64,000 nucleotides of DNA from Spodoptera frugiperda (GCF_023101765.2 NC_064216.1:992001-1056000), one strand, 5' to 3'; numbered from the stretch's first letter, positions 19,244-31,130 are shown. The notes: generated from the letters alone by a model not told the origin. A program made the numbers and translations.

Positions 19244-22200
19244 CTTCGAATGGAGAAAAACGAGCAAGAAACTCTATCTATTAGTTTGCAAACTAAATAG
19301 ATTAAAAAAATATAAAATTCTCTTATGAGTATCACATAAGCATTCTGCATTCTTTCAAATAATTAAACAAAAAATATCAAATCTTCAAATCGATTATTTT
19401 ATATTGTTTGGCATTTAATTAGATAGTGCAACTCATGTAAACAGGAAAACCGACGTTTCATACAAATTATTCTAAGAACAATAAGATCTTCTCGATCCAA
19501 CGCGAATGTTATTATTGCAGTCATTCATGTATATTTTAACACGTTTTTTGTTTCACACATAATATACAATTCATGTGCAATTTATGCAACTTAATGATAT
19601 AATAATATCATTTTGTATTTCGTTTCTAAACTTAATTTTGTTATTTTTATTGAGAACACAATAGGTGCATTAAATTAAGACTAAGGAGTTGCCTTTCAAA
19701 AAAATTATTCAATAATAATATCTTGGGTTATAAATATTTAGTTTGCAATACGCATTTTATCAACACAATATTCACAATAAATTAACGATAATCTAAATCG
19801 TGATCATCAAAAATGTACTCAAGTTAGTTTTAATACGGCTGTATTTTATGCGACAAAAAGATGTCGTCTTTAAAACAACAACAGCCTTCCACAAAACCAA
19901 TCCTAAGCAACATTACCAATCCGTATTACGTAACAAACATTTTAAACAAATATTTAAACACAACTCAAGTTCGTTCTAACCTAAAAGACAAACATTGACC
20001 TTCCATTCACATTCAAATTTCCCGCCAACAATTTTCTTAAGACCACAAACAAAAATCAGCTGTGTTTTTTTTTTCTTTAACGTCTCGGCAAGGGACCGAA
20101 AGACAGACAGCCAGTTTAATAAGTGCCGCGTTTTTCCAATTTAGTCGACACTGGCTGGAAAAATAAAGACTCCTCGACTTTCCATATTATTAACTTCTAA
20201 GAGGGGGTTAAGCTCCATCCCTTACTACTTTGGGAAACGGGAGGCTTTTTTATTACCAACCTTGTGTTTATACAGTGTAGGTTGATATTGGGATACTTAG
20301 GATTGATTTATTAAAACCTAACCTTGATTTATTGAAAAAGTTTTTTTTTTTTAATTCACAGATACGTTTTTCCTAAATTACTAAATGACACCAGTTAGTT
20401 TACAATTTGCCGCCGTACTCAGAGTCATTTAACGTTTACTTAACCCAGTAGCAATTGTTTTCGGAACAATTTTTTTTCTAAGGAATAATTAAAGTAATCA
20501 TTATATGACTCGGAGTGCGGCAGTTAGTGTCATTTTTAACTATTTAATTATTAAAACAAATAATTTGTTTGTAGAAATAAAATATTGACGATTTTTTACG
20601 GAGTTTAGGTACGTCAAGTATAACTATGTACCTATGCTATTGTTTGTTATTCTTACAAAAATATACATGAAAAAAACTAAAGATTATCCTCCTTAAAGTC
20701 AGTATGTACATTGACTATCATTTACGTTAACTATAATACCTAGGTACCTATGTATCCTACAGTTTGTTGTTCTTACAAAAATATACATGAAAAAAACTAA
20801 AGATTATCCTCCTTAAAGTCAGTATGTACATTGACTATCATTTCTTGACCGGGTGAAGGTCATAGAGACCACTTATCTATGCTAAAATATAGTTATAAAT
20901 AAATCAAGATTTATTACCGAATGTGTCATCAATCATAATATTTTAAATATTGAGCTTATTATTTTACTTACTGGTAAGACAAAGATAGATCTGTTATTGA
21001 TACGTACTTACTTCGCTAGTTGTTTTGGCAGGTCCTTATATTTTAATAATAATAACGCAGAAAATATTTTCCGTTAATTACGTTAGCTACATAATAAGAA
21101 AATATGACAATAAGTAATTTTATAAAACTTAGGTTTTCTTTAATTAAATGCTACGACTTCTAGACATTGTATAATATATATCTATTACTATATATTAATA
21201 TATAGACATTGTACAAATAATAAAATTAATTTTGACTAAAATGTGATTCTCAAACGTAATTGTTACTAATAAAAAAATATTATACCTATTCATAACACCA
21301 GTATGACAATAGTTTGTTTTAAATACGTTTTTAAATGAATAAATCAGAAATGGAATTTTTATTCGTCCACAGTTTAGTAGAGACAAAAAATAACTACGAA
21401 GGTATTTCGAATGGTTTTAGCAATTTTTTGCTACACGAAATTGCAATAACACGTAGCTAGTACTAAACCGCAAATTTTTAAACAAGATTAACAATGAAAA
21501 ATTTATGACTTAGCTATTTTTTTTAGCTAAATAACTTCATGTTAATTAACAACACAAAATAACGATGTAAGTCAGTATAACAAAAACCTATTAGCTCTGG
21601 TTTTACGAAGCGTGAAGTTTTTTCACTATTTTCCGGGTTAAAGTGTTCCTTTCCATTCACTTCATAGTTAACGATAATTTTCTAGCTAAACCGACAAATA
21701 TACTGACATTTTTATATTTTTATTTATTGAGTATTAAGTCTATTTTATTTTTTCTTACGTATTGGAGAGTAAATTCTAGATGTTCCTATTATTAAACATC
21801 TAGTAGAGGATACAAAAATATTATGAAATTCTACAACAAAGCAAAAAGCGTTTTGTTCTCATAATAATACAAAAAACTGGTTACATTAACGCATCAATAT
21901 GACCTTTAGAACTAAACAGAGAAAAAAACATCGGTTTGTTTATTTCAAAAATAGAATAACGTCAGATCCTAATGTCAGAACGTGAAAAATTAAAAAATCG
22001 AAATGTCAAAGTGCGCTTTTTGTTTTCACGGATTTTTTATTATTTTTATAAACAATATTAACAGACGAATGAGCGAAGAGCGAATGTTTCTGAAAACATT
22101 TAATATTTTGAGAATGTAATATTACATTCAAATACAAACCAGTAATATTTATGTCCACGTAATATTTGTTTTCAATGTCACTTGAATAATTTATTAAACA

Positions 22201-22390
22201 AAAAAATATAACAATTCGGAATCAATTTAGATATTCAATAACAACTGCAACGAGCGGCCTTTTGTTCGGCTGTGAGTAAGAAACACATTATTTCTAAATA
22301 AAAAATATTATAGGGGAAAAAATTACAAACCTGTATAGTAAATAAAAATCCTGACACAGATCACAGATAAAAAATTAAAATAAAAAAAGC
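19244..22390. other. Repeat-free AT-rich flank of the CpG block
   Basis: None of the families that occur every 1-2 kb elsewhere is seen here. There is no coding frame beyond a 63-codon AT-rich one. It contains the duplication described separately. Low repeat content next to a CpG-rich block fits selection against insertions near a promoter, which is inference. Confidence 0.5.
20636..20843 (+). repeat. Tandem segmental duplication, 120-bp offset
   Basis: The segments 20641-20723 and 20761-20843 match over ~83 bp with two differences near the left edge (ttgttat / ttgttgt, and the first base). Both are preceded by a gtacctatg word. A spacer of ~37 bp differs between them. This is a recent local duplication, not a known mobile element. 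Confidence 0.93.
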
Positions 22391-22545
22391 ACAATCACAC
22401 GCGACGTGTTCGAGGCGCACGCTGTTTCATTCGCGGGTTATCGGTCCGCGCCGCTCCGCCGACGCGCGTAGACTGCCCGCCCGAACCTTACACCACCGCC
22501 TCCACACACGAAACAATGGTTTGTTTATAACATAATTAACAAAAG
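22391..22545 (+). promoter_or_regulatory. CpG-rich block ending in a splice donor: candidate promoter and first exon
   Basis: From 22391 to 22510 about 20 CpG dinucleotides are packed into ~120 bp (ttatcggtccgcgccgctcc, gccgacgcgcgtag), while flanking DNA is strongly AT-rich. At 22545|22546 the sequence aaaag|gtaagttt is a near-ideal 5' splice site. An ATG at 22516 opens only a four-codon frame (stop at 22528), so any exon here would be 5' UTR with a tiny upstream frame. GC-rich start regions followed by a long first intron are common for insect regulatory genes. The gene itself is not visible in the window. Confidence 0.5.
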
Positions 22546-24382
22546 GTAAGTTTTATTTACAGTATTTTTGTTATTGGCAATGTTACTTGACAAGGTCAGT
22601 CTATGGGGGCGCTTCAATCGCTTTTTGCTAATTGGTTTTGCAGTAACTACTTTTATTTCAATGTCAACGCATAAGAGGGTTATTTTTGGTTCAGCAGTCA
22701 AAGTAAGCTAGGAATTGCTTGCTTTTGATCTAGATATCAAATCTTAAAGTCTATGTTTGTAAATACAATCTGGAGATTCATTTTTTTGTTTGGTTTCTAC
22801 AGTATACGTGTAGTCGATGTTATCAATTGTATGAGTTCTCTATGTGATGTTTAATTTCTCTTGTTACAAAGATCGGTGTGTATCGAGGACGCTGTGATTG
22901 TTTCCTTTTTATATTTTTACTGCTAATTATTCTACATGTGGCTTTGAGAGTTTTTTAAGTTTTTCGTTTCATGTTTTATGTAGTTTAGTTTGGCGTATTT
23001 GAGAAAACCGTGATATTCTTTTGTATATTTTTGTGCTAGCTTAAAAATAACCGACTTCTTAAAAATTGTTTTTTTTTTTCATTAATATGTCTATTTAAGT
23101 AAAATGCCAAGGAAACAGATTCGTATTTCAACAACTAATTGAGACTAGTATGAACATAAAATTATTTAAATAATTGCAATTTTAACCACAATTAGACTGA
23201 GAACCCGTAAAAATGCAATCCCTCAAAGCTCATAAAATAGCCTTTATCTTCGAATATATTTAGGGGAAGCATATCGGATTGTGTTTCTCCCCTTTTCCCT
23301 TAAGGGGTTATTTGAGCCCTTAGCTGTATTGGGTGCCTCTTGAACCCGTATATGTGTTGATGGAATAGATTGCCAAGGATATTGCAATTTATTCGACTAA
23401 TACATCAGAATAATATTAAGAGTGACATTGAGGAGATTATAAACGCCGGTGGCGACATCTGCTCGTGTAGTGTTGTTATGATAAACTCTTTTGACAGATT
23501 TCTTTGTGAATAGATTTGAATATTTTTTGTGGAAATTTTTTTTTGACTATTGGGAGACATAAAAATTTAAATGTGGTGTGTTATAATTATACTTATTTAT
23601 ATATCATTGGTTACTTGGACGCAAAGGTATTCAGTTTTGTGATTAGAACTGAACTAATTTCTTGGTCGACGTGGAAATGAAGGTGACCGGTATGCTCGTT
23701 TGCCCCCTACATAAAACAACTCTATTTTCCAAGGCAATTTGTGGCTTTAATATAATAATTACTTAAGGGTTAATAAATATTGTTATATACTTAAATTATT
23801 AAAAGAAGCCGAAACGTATTTTGCCACAACTCCTTATAAAAACCAAATCAAAGAATTCGTTTAATTAAGAAAATTCCTGCACCTACTCTAACTTCAAAGT
23901 TTGATTCAATTAAAATACCTTCGAGATATTAAAATTTTAAGAAACCCATTTCAAACGTTGTGCATTCCTTTCTAGGCTGTCAGTGTTACTGCTTAGAGCT
24001 AGATTATTAATGAATTCGATTCCCAGAACCAGGTAATTAGGCCTTTTAGGAATTTCAGGTGTAAAATTGTGAAGTAGAAGTGTCGCGCCCTGTAATCCGT
24101 GATAGAGTACGTAGATATAGCATACAACATTTAATGCAAAACTAACTTTTCAAAAATAGTGGGTGTCGTAATATAGAGGTGACCTATTGCCATTCATCGT
24201 ATCTAGTTTTTAGACTCTATGATATTACTGTTTTTTTTTTTTTAAACCGTAGTAAAATATTATAATCCTTTGGCTGAACTGTAAATTGAACTAACTGAGA
24301 ACTTCTGGGCGGCCAATTGTGGGGATTAATGCAACTTTTAAAGAAGTTAATCATTTATCAGCTATGATGATAATGTCGCGCT
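22546..24382 (+). other. Possible first intron, repeat-free
   Basis: It follows the candidate donor. No recognised repeat and no exon-like frame to the L insertion at 24.40 kb. Several T runs occur. Confidence 0.35.
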
Positions 24383-24397
24383 AACGCTACTAACCCT

Positions 24398-24529
24398 TTT
24401 TTTAAGGGAAGAAAATCATCCAATGACTTCTCTCACCTTGAGCGAGGCGAGAGGGAGTGTCACACTCTTACTGACTAAAAACCACCCCGTTCCTACTCCT
24501 GCTTTTCGAATCAGAGCCCCGGTAAACCC
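24398..24529 (-). mobile_element. L: truncated LINE tail with imperfect TSD
   Basis: The T run leads into gaaaatcatccaatgacttctctcacc, and the copy stops at cggtaaaccc. Flanking aacgctactaaccct (24383-24397) and aacgctattcaccct (24530-24544) match at 13 of 15 bases, so the duplication has aged slightly. Confidence 0.87.
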
Positions 24530-24544
24530 AACGCTATTCACCCT

Positions 24545-25088
24545 AGCCCTTTTATTACCTCTTACACCTACCACAAGCTTTAACCGTCTCCAATTTAACT
24601 CAGTACCTACCATTGAAACTATTGAACTAAAATAATAATATTAATTAGTAGTCGAACATGTTCCTAGCCTTGAACCCGCTACCGACGGTCGCGAGGCTTG
24701 TAATTGAGATTGTAACCACAAATTGAATCAGCGCAAATAATCGCGTTACGTAATGATGGCTTCGTAAACCAGTACTTGTAGGAGATGGAGCTCTTGACTA
24801 CAGAAACGTCAGTTTGGTTTGGTTTCCCTGTTTTTATTTCTTGATGTAAAGAGTAACTATGGGGTTACTTGCTTGTCCTTCTCAATTTGAAGCTACACTT
24901 AGGAACGAGCACCTAGCGTCACTGATAGACAGGCTGACGGATAATTCAATTGGATGTTTCAGAAGTGCCTAATTGAGTATTAATTTATATATAAGTAGTC
25001 TATACATCTTCTTCATGCTCTACATACTGCATTCTAGAAGAACTGTCAAGATGAATTATTGAGTAGATAAAGCGTAAAGAGGAACAAA
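24545..25088. other. Unassigned; K repeat near 24925-25000
   Basis: K is recognised by gacggataattcaattggatgtttcagaagtgcctaatt. A GC-richer patch ctaccgacggtcgcgaggc lies at 24680. Nothing else identified. Confidence 0.4.
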
Positions 25089-25172
25089 CAGGTCTCCCAT
25101 GGAGGTAGGCAGAGACAATACAACGCCAATTGCTACAAATCTTATTTATCTCTTTCGCTTCATCAACAGCCT
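25089..25172 (-). repeat. S SINE 3' part
   Basis: ggtctcccatggaggtaggcagagac, gccaattgctacaaatc and ctttcgcttcatcaacag are present, but the cacgcct end is missing. Confidence 0.7.
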
Positions 25173-25410
25173 TCTAGTGGAAGCAAGCATAATATGATGT
25201 CTAAGTAATTGAAAACATAAGAGAAATGTAAACGAGATTGTTTTAGATATTCTGTAATCGATATTGTATCGATACTTGATATAGAAAACATAGTTTCTAT
25301 CTATTGATGCCAAGAAATAAGAAAAGTTATGTTTCTAGTACAGACATTCAAGTTGTTTGATATTATTATGCAAGTGAGATTAATTTAATATAGAACTAAA
25401 TAGTAATTAG

Positions 25411-25720
25411 GGTAGATGACTAATTTTTATTTTAATGTCAGTTTTGTAGATTATTTTAAAACATTAGACACGTATTTTTTATTTTCTAACGAAAACAAAT
25501 ACTTTCGAAGATATATTGATTTGAAATATCGCGTAACGTTACTTCTAGGTGCGTTTTATACGTAGAAATGACGTATTTGCTCCCACTCCTAAACTTTGAT
25601 TCGTTTTATCTAAGTATTGTTATCTTATGTGACAAAATAAAAAAATACGTGTCTAATATTTTTTTATTACCTAATTGACGGAATAAATAGATTTTTAATT
25701 TTCATACTCCGTCATCATCA
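25411..25720. mobile_element. W: inverted-repeat DNA element, best copy
   Basis: The outer ends gatgactaatttttatttta and gattttcatactccgtcatcatc (as their complement) and the inner words attagacacgtatttttt (25463) and aaaaatacgtgtctaat (25643) form long imperfect inverted arms around a ~130-bp core. It is non-coding. Half copies lie at 6.9, 39.1 and 63.4 kb. Confidence 0.7.
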
Positions 25721-26010
25721 TGGATATTGACTCAATGTATTAAAACAATGTTTATTTTTTTACCTACATACCAAATATCTAACACATTCTTTACGGAATA
25801 TAAAGAAAACATAATGTTTCTCGTTACAATTGTTAATACTTATATCACATACACTAATATGTTCTAAAACCATTATTTATCATTAAACAATTAAAATGCC
25901 TTTCGTTTTGTATCGACAAAGACAAAGGATATTTTGTTTATAAACATTACGAGTTAACTTACATATAACAAGTAAACTTATTTTTGTATCATACATTATC
26001 GCGATACCCT

Positions 26011-26385
26011 CCTGCGAAGCAGTCATGCTAGCTAAGGAGGAGGCAGAGCGCGTGAGCGAACGATCCTCTTCACGTCCCAGCCGCCGCAGGAGACACTCCG
26101 GGTGTCAGGGATCGCCCTCTGTGCGGATCTGCATATGGCCAGCAAGGAAAGTGCGAAGCGCGTCGCGTTCCGCGCGCGCCTCTTAGACCACCACAGATGG
26201 GGCTCAGTAAGGCTGATATCTGATCTAAGTTGTGGATAACGTAACATGTTACTGGAGCTCTGACTCAAAGCAGGAGAAGGAACGGGGTGATTTTTAATCA
26301 GTAAGAGTCTAACACTCCCTCTTACCGCTATGACTTCTCCCGCCTTCTCCCGCAGTCATTGCATGATTTTCGCCCCTCAAAATCT
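26011..26385 (+). mobile_element. L: 375-bp LINE copy including C-terminal coding end
   Basis: It starts inside the coding end (tgcgaagcagtcatgctagctaagg), passes the stop region and the gcgcgtcgcgttccgcgcgcg motif, and ends at ttcgcccctcaaaa. There are many substitutions and a duplication of cttctcccgcc in the tail hairpin, so it is older than the 31- and 36-kb copies. Confidence 0.85.
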
Positions 26386-26848
26386 GTCGCAAGATAACAT
26401 ATAAGCGGCACCGTTTAAAAAAATAACTTTTATATATTTTACAACTATACTAACTCAACCAGATTTGAACCACGTCACCCATATTCTCCATACATGAGAA
26501 TAATGGACAACTAGTAGTACCACAGAACAGAGAATATTCTCTATTCTGTGAGTAGTACTATGTCGACGTCAAGTAAAAAATGTGCAAATAAAATTACGGC
26601 CAAATACATAACTTGTTTGCAACGTGACATCTTCCTTAACAGTGCGAAATTATTTGACATTCGTATGTGTAACCATGAGTAGTACGGTAAGAATTATCAC
26701 TCGTCCCAATATGGATTTTAAGCCTCTACGAAAATTATGGCCAATAGAAATTGATGCGCAGAATTCCCACTTTGACTTGGTTTAATTATTTCGAACAGAA
26801 CACTTCTGTTTATTTTTTTATAATTTGTACAGTCTATAATAATATACC
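26386..26848. other. Unassigned; contains a perfect-centred palindrome
   Basis: At 26521-26550, cacagaacagagaat abuts attctctattctgtg, an inverted repeat matching at 14 of 15 with no loop. Nothing else recognised. Confidence 0.6.
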
Positions 26849-27040
26849 TATATAAAGCTGAAGAGTTATTTCGTTTGTTTGTTTGATCCGGTAACCTCTG
26901 GTCTGATTTTAATAATTATTTTTATGTTGGATAGCGCATTTATCGAGGAAGGCGATATATAGCCAATAATAGGCTATAAAACATCACGCTACAATCAATA
27001 AAAGCCAAGCAGAGTGGATGAAACCGCGCAAAACTAGCTA
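26849..27040 (+). mobile_element. Helitron-like element, another family
   Basis: It reads ctatataaagctgaagagtt, tttgtttgatccggtaac, atcgaggaaggcgatata, then aacatcacgctacaatcaat, and ends aaaaCTAG. This family is common in moths. Ending in CTAG is the main structural evidence. Confidence 0.6.
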
Positions 27041-27636
27041 GCCATTCGTATAAATATAAAATGTGTAACCCGTTAAATACTACTAATTATTTAGAGGTCC
27101 GTAGACCTCTTGGAGTTTTACCTAATTGGGGTTTGCCATAATCTAGATACTTAGCAGACTTCCCAAATTATACTTAGGTTTAGGTCCCAAATTCCAAAGG
27201 ACCTAAATCTCCTCTCATGAATAGTAATAACAAATGTATTCTTACCCCCGGAAGATATAATACAAAAATATAAAGACAACAGTTTTAGCACTCGTCCTAC
27301 TGAGATCTATCTGTTTAGTGACCTCAGTGCATAGTCACAATTCTCACTTATCAAGTCAACAATACCAGTCACTGATAATGACCTCAGGTAGAGGCTGTTT
27401 AGTGTTAAGTCGGCTATTTGACACATTTTTATCGAAACTACAAGGTTTGTATTGCAACACTATATTTTATAATCATATTAGAATTAGATGTTTATCGTAA
27501 TTTGTATAAATTCAACATTACGAGTATATTAGGCCTTCGCTGTGTAAGTGTTGGTTTACGTGAGTAAATTTTTGTTTACTATGTACACAGTCAACATGTC
27601 TTTTGTTTTGATAAATGCACTATTCAACACATAAAG
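27041..27636. other. Unassigned AT-rich stretch
   Basis: 27100-27200 has short internal repeats of ggaggtccgt/aggacctaaatc type. No family match. Confidence 0.4.
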
Positions 27637-27918
27637 ACTGCCTCGTTGGTCGTGTGGTCGCAAGTGCGACTACCGGCAAGGGGTTTCGGTTTCAATTCCC
27701 TTGTCTGGTAAGGCATAACCGGGCTTTTTTCGGTTTTTCGAAAATTTCTCAGTAGTAGCACGGTGTCTGGAATTGTGCCCAGTATATGGCAATAGGCTCA
27801 CCCCTATTACATTGGACTTATAACACAAATGGTGAATACTGGTTGGGTGTTAAGTGACATTACATGCCCTAATGTGCACCTCTGCTTACACCTTCAGGGA
27901 TAAAAGGCATAACGTTAC
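27637..27918 (+). mobile_element. C: tRNA-derived SINE
   Basis: tRNA-like head tgcctcgttggtc...gtggtcgcaagtgcgac with B box ggtttcaattcccttg, then gggcttttttcggtttttcgaaa, agtatatggcaataggctcacc, and a 3' hairpin region cttcagggataaaagg. The tail is short. The same order is seen at 43.84 kb. Confidence 0.87.
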
Positions 27919-28260
27919 CAACACAAAAATAATTATCCAAATCAGACCAATAGTTCCAGAGATTAGCGCGATCAATCTTAGTATGTAGATATAGATTAAT
28001 GATTAGCATGCCTAGTTACCTAGCTTTGTCGAGTGTACACTAGATGAAGGAAAATACCAGTCAACAATCAGTGGCAATGATTATTCAATGCCGGTTGATT
28101 AATAACCTCCACTGCGCATTGATGCCCACTACTAACTAGTTACAAGGAGTTAGCTAGTAACTGGACAAAAGAATAGTAACTCATTCTTAGTTCTGCATAG
28201 TTTGTTATACATAAGAGTATAGATTTTTTTTATGTTATAAGTTTGTTGAGTGTTAGGGGT
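27919..28260. other. Unassigned
   Basis: Short repeated words tagttac/agctagtaactgg near 28010-28165. No family match. Confidence 0.35.
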
Positions 28261-28367
28261 TAGGAACTTAAAGGTTGTTGGGGAATCGAAGATTGAAAAG
28301 GGGGTGGGTTCACCTCAGTTTTCTGTGAGACCGTGGTATCACTCCGGTCGACTTCTCTCACACTTGG
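28261..28367 (+). repeat. Z element fragment
   Basis: ggggaatcgaagattgaaaaggg joins ttcacctcagttttctgtgagaccgtggtatcactccggtcgac. The left third of Z is absent. Confidence 0.75.
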
Positions 28368-28921
28368 AATATTTAAATATTCATATAGTTAGAGAGATAT
28401 TGCAAGGTATTAATACTCAAATCCGTATGGATTCGAGTATTAATGAAAACAACAAAAAATACGCCACCATTCTCTATCGTATCTGGTTTATTTAGCGTCT
28501 AAATATATGCTTTACGTTGCAGCAATTGCATAAAAATTGGGTACAATTAATTCTAATTGGATATTCATCCATAATATAATATTGTGTCCAAACAGAAGCC
28601 ACACACATATTATTATAATCGCACAATCCCCTCAACAAACATGCACCTATATACAGGTCCCACGGCAATCTTCATTTGCTCCAATTGAACCTGTAGTTGC
28701 GCAAACGCTGCTAACGAAACTACTGAGCAGTGGTCAGCAGGTGGCAATGACTGGCCAGTGAAATCGACACGTCACGCTCTTGAACAATAAGCGATACATC
28801 TGTTATGCAGTTCATGGCATAAATCGAAGGCTCTTCTTCATGGTAGTCGATTATGAAGTAGTATTTGTAAGCTGTGTCGGTTATACTAGTACTGGTAGTA
28901 AACATATAGACATATAACACT
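28368..28921. other. Unassigned; hairpin at 28409-28444
   Basis: Arms 28409-28424 and 28429-28444 match at 15 of 16 with loop gtat. The 74-codon frame at 28537-28761 has no recognisable motif. Confidence 0.5.
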
Positions 28922-29117
28922 GCACGGTTGGTGCGGTGGCTGGGCTACTGGCTGCCGTGCAACGTGTAGTGGGTTCGATTCCCGCACGGAGCAACTCTTT
29001 GTGTGATCCACAAATTGTGTATGTGAACTTGTATGTTTGTAAACGCACCCACGACACTGGAGAAAATCCTAGCGTGGGGCAACGTTTTTAAAAAAGAAAA
29101 AAAAAGTAAAAAAAAAG
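28922..29117 (+). mobile_element. T: tRNA-derived SINE, well preserved
   Basis: ggtggctgggctactggctg, B box gggttcgattcccgcac, gagcaactctttgtgtgatcc, a ~20-bp deletion after acaaattg, then gacactggagaaaatcc and ggcaacgtttttaaaaa with a long A-rich tail that abuts S. Confidence 0.9.
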
Positions 29118-29200
29118 TTACGCCTGTCTCCCATTGGTGTAGGCAGACACAATGAAACGCCAAATGACGGGTTTCTGGCATACCATTTTGCTTCATCCAG
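29118..29200 (-). repeat. S SINE 3' part abutting T
   Basis: ttacgcctgtctcccattggtgtaggcagac, then cgccaaatgacgg and ttgcttcatcc. It touches the poly(A) tail of T directly, so one inserted at the edge of the other. Confidence 0.7.
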
Positions 29201-29304
29201 ATTCGTCAAACGTTCCATGTATGATCTTTTTGGGAATTTAGGAATAGGGGATATTCTAGGGGATGATTTGTTAATATGTGAATTACAATAATTTGACGTC
29301 AATA

Positions 29305-29414
29305 TCTCTAAATATAAAAATCAATTACTTTTCGTCAGTCTCGCTAAAACTCGAGAACGGCTGGACTAATTTGGCAAATATTTAAAAGGCGAGAAAAAAT
29401 GTGAGGCCAGCTAG
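29305..29414 (+). mobile_element. Short Helitron-like element, complete ends
   Basis: a|TCtctaaatataaaaatc at the left and gaggccagCTAG|t at the right give both termini and the A|T insertion point in only 110 bp. The interior ctcgctaaaactcgagaacggctgg resembles related moth elements. Confidence 0.7.
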
Positions 29415-29744
29415 TAAACAATATAAAAACATATAACTTTATACTAAGAAAAATAGACCACAATCCTGACGAGGCTGTCTACTATTTAAAAACACCAGTC
29501 GACCTATAAACATGAATTACTTATAGATACTAACTCAACAATTTATTAACATTAATAACTAGACAACTAAAACAACTAAGAATGCTACAAAACAATCTAT
29601 AAGACATAAGTTTGTATATTACCTTTTAAAAAGCCATACGCAGTCAAACCATTTCTGCCTACCCATTATACATATGATACATAGGGATATAAATACAGAT
29701 TGTTTCAATACCACATTTATATCACTTGTAGGTAATTATTTACG
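29415..29744. other. Unassigned AT-rich stretch
   Basis: Nothing recognised. Confidence 0.4.
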
Positions 29745-29947
29745 AGCCATCAGACCACCACAGATGGGGCCCAGTAGAGCTGATGCCTGATCCGGAGCTG
29801 CGGACTACCTAGCGGATCTACCGGGGTTCCGACTTAAAAAGCAGGAGTAGGAACGGAGTGGTTTTTAGTCAGTAAGAGTTTGAGATTCCCTCTCGCCTCG
29901 CCCAAGGCGGGAAGGAGTCATTGGATGATTTTCCCCCCTCAAAAAAG
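29745..29947 (+). mobile_element. L: ~200-bp LINE tail
   Basis: From cagaccaccacagatggggcccag through ctgcggactacctagcgg and the gtcagtaagagt hairpin to attttcccccctcaaaaaa. It is complete for the 3' UTR end. Confidence 0.88.
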
Positions 29948-30287
29948 GGATTTTATATTGATAAATGTGAATAATTGGTCATTAAACAGGTTAAACAAAC
30001 ATTTCCGAATTTTACGAGTAAGTTATGTGTACGCTTGCCATGACACCTACAAGTTGTGTCACTAAAAAAAATGTTAACAGAAGGTTTATTATTTACACTT
30101 ACCCATGTTCTGAATGGGTAAAATTTGTTGAAAAATTTTACCTAAACATTCTCTTTCTCCTTCATTATATTCTCATTAAAATGTGTGTCTTTCCCCAAGA
30201 GATGTGCTTTGCTACGTTGCAATAAATGCGTTTGGCGTCCACCAATCATATTCATTGGTACACAAAGCGATGTTTTTTTATATGGAA
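29948..30287. other. Unassigned AT-rich stretch
   Basis: No repeat or gene. Frames of 60-80 codons here are low-complexity. Confidence 0.4.
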
Positions 30288-30463
30288 CTAGCAAACCTGG
30301 CGAACTCCGTTTCGCCACCATGTCTTTTTTCCTAAATTTTTTTTGCTATAAACCTCACGGAACCCGATACCTTTCCAACAAATGCAAAACCATGGAAATC
30401 GGTTCGTGCGTTCTGGAGTTATAGCGTCAGGAAGGAAAACCCGACTTATTTTTATATAATAGA
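30288..30463 (-). mobile_element. N: Helitron-like element, complete, minus strand
   Basis: The plus text begins a|CTAGcaaacctggcgaactc and ends tttatataatAGA|t, the exact mirror of the 15.57-kb copy, with the A|T target preserved. Interior words ggaaatcggttcgtgcgttc and agcgtcaggaaggaaaa match. It abuts a U half copy. Confidence 0.85.
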
Positions 30464-30465
30464 TG

Positions 30466-30666
30466 ATGCGTGCTATGGATGCGGGCTAAGGATGTGTGCT
30501 ATTGATGTGTGGTATAGATGGCTTCCTTACTATCGATAAATCACATACTAGAGCTGTACATCTTACCCGCACAGCTTTGTATCGGTGGAAACAGTCGCAG
30601 AGTTTCACAGCTTACCTATTATATTTTCGTAGCATTCCTACATAGCACATCTCTGATAGAAAAGCA
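30466..30666. mobile_element. U: right-hand part of MITE
   Basis: gatgcgtgctatggatgcggg, tatcggtggaaacagtcgc, gtttcacagctta and catagcacatctctgatagaaaagc. The left inverted end is missing, possibly lost when N inserted. Confidence 0.75.
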
Positions 30667-31114
30667 CCGCTAAAGTTACAATTAATATTTGTACTCAGAC
30701 TCTTAACGACTAACACATTTCAATTTGAAAATAAAACCTAAACCCCTTTAATAAAAATCTATTTCTAAATAAAATTCAAATGGACCTTCTGCATCTACCT
30801 TCTATGTCACTTGAACCAAAATCCCAGTTACTGCCAACTGATGCATAAACTCAGTCATTGGGCAACAATCCGTTTGTTTAAGAACATACGTAACATAGCT
30901 ATGTTAATATGTGAAATTGTAAAAACTATTTTTCACTTCGAGGCCTATGAACAGCATATCAAAGTATACTAAAATTTCCAACTCACTTTAATTGATTTTC
31001 AACCTTAAGTAAAAGTGATAAGGTTGGAAATGGATCGTGTTGTTGGAGATATTGGGGTAGGTCAATACGTGTGTGTGTATTGTTCATTAAATAGTTGTGG
31101 AATACAATCGCACT
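30667..31114. other. Unassigned AT-rich stretch
   Basis: Nothing recognised. Confidence 0.4.
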
Positions 31115-31130
31115 AGTGTATGCTAACCTT

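Noticed and set aside
27614..27625. 12-base match to the start of miR-277 (taaatgcactat)
   Set aside because: The mature sequence does not continue and no hairpin partner is present.
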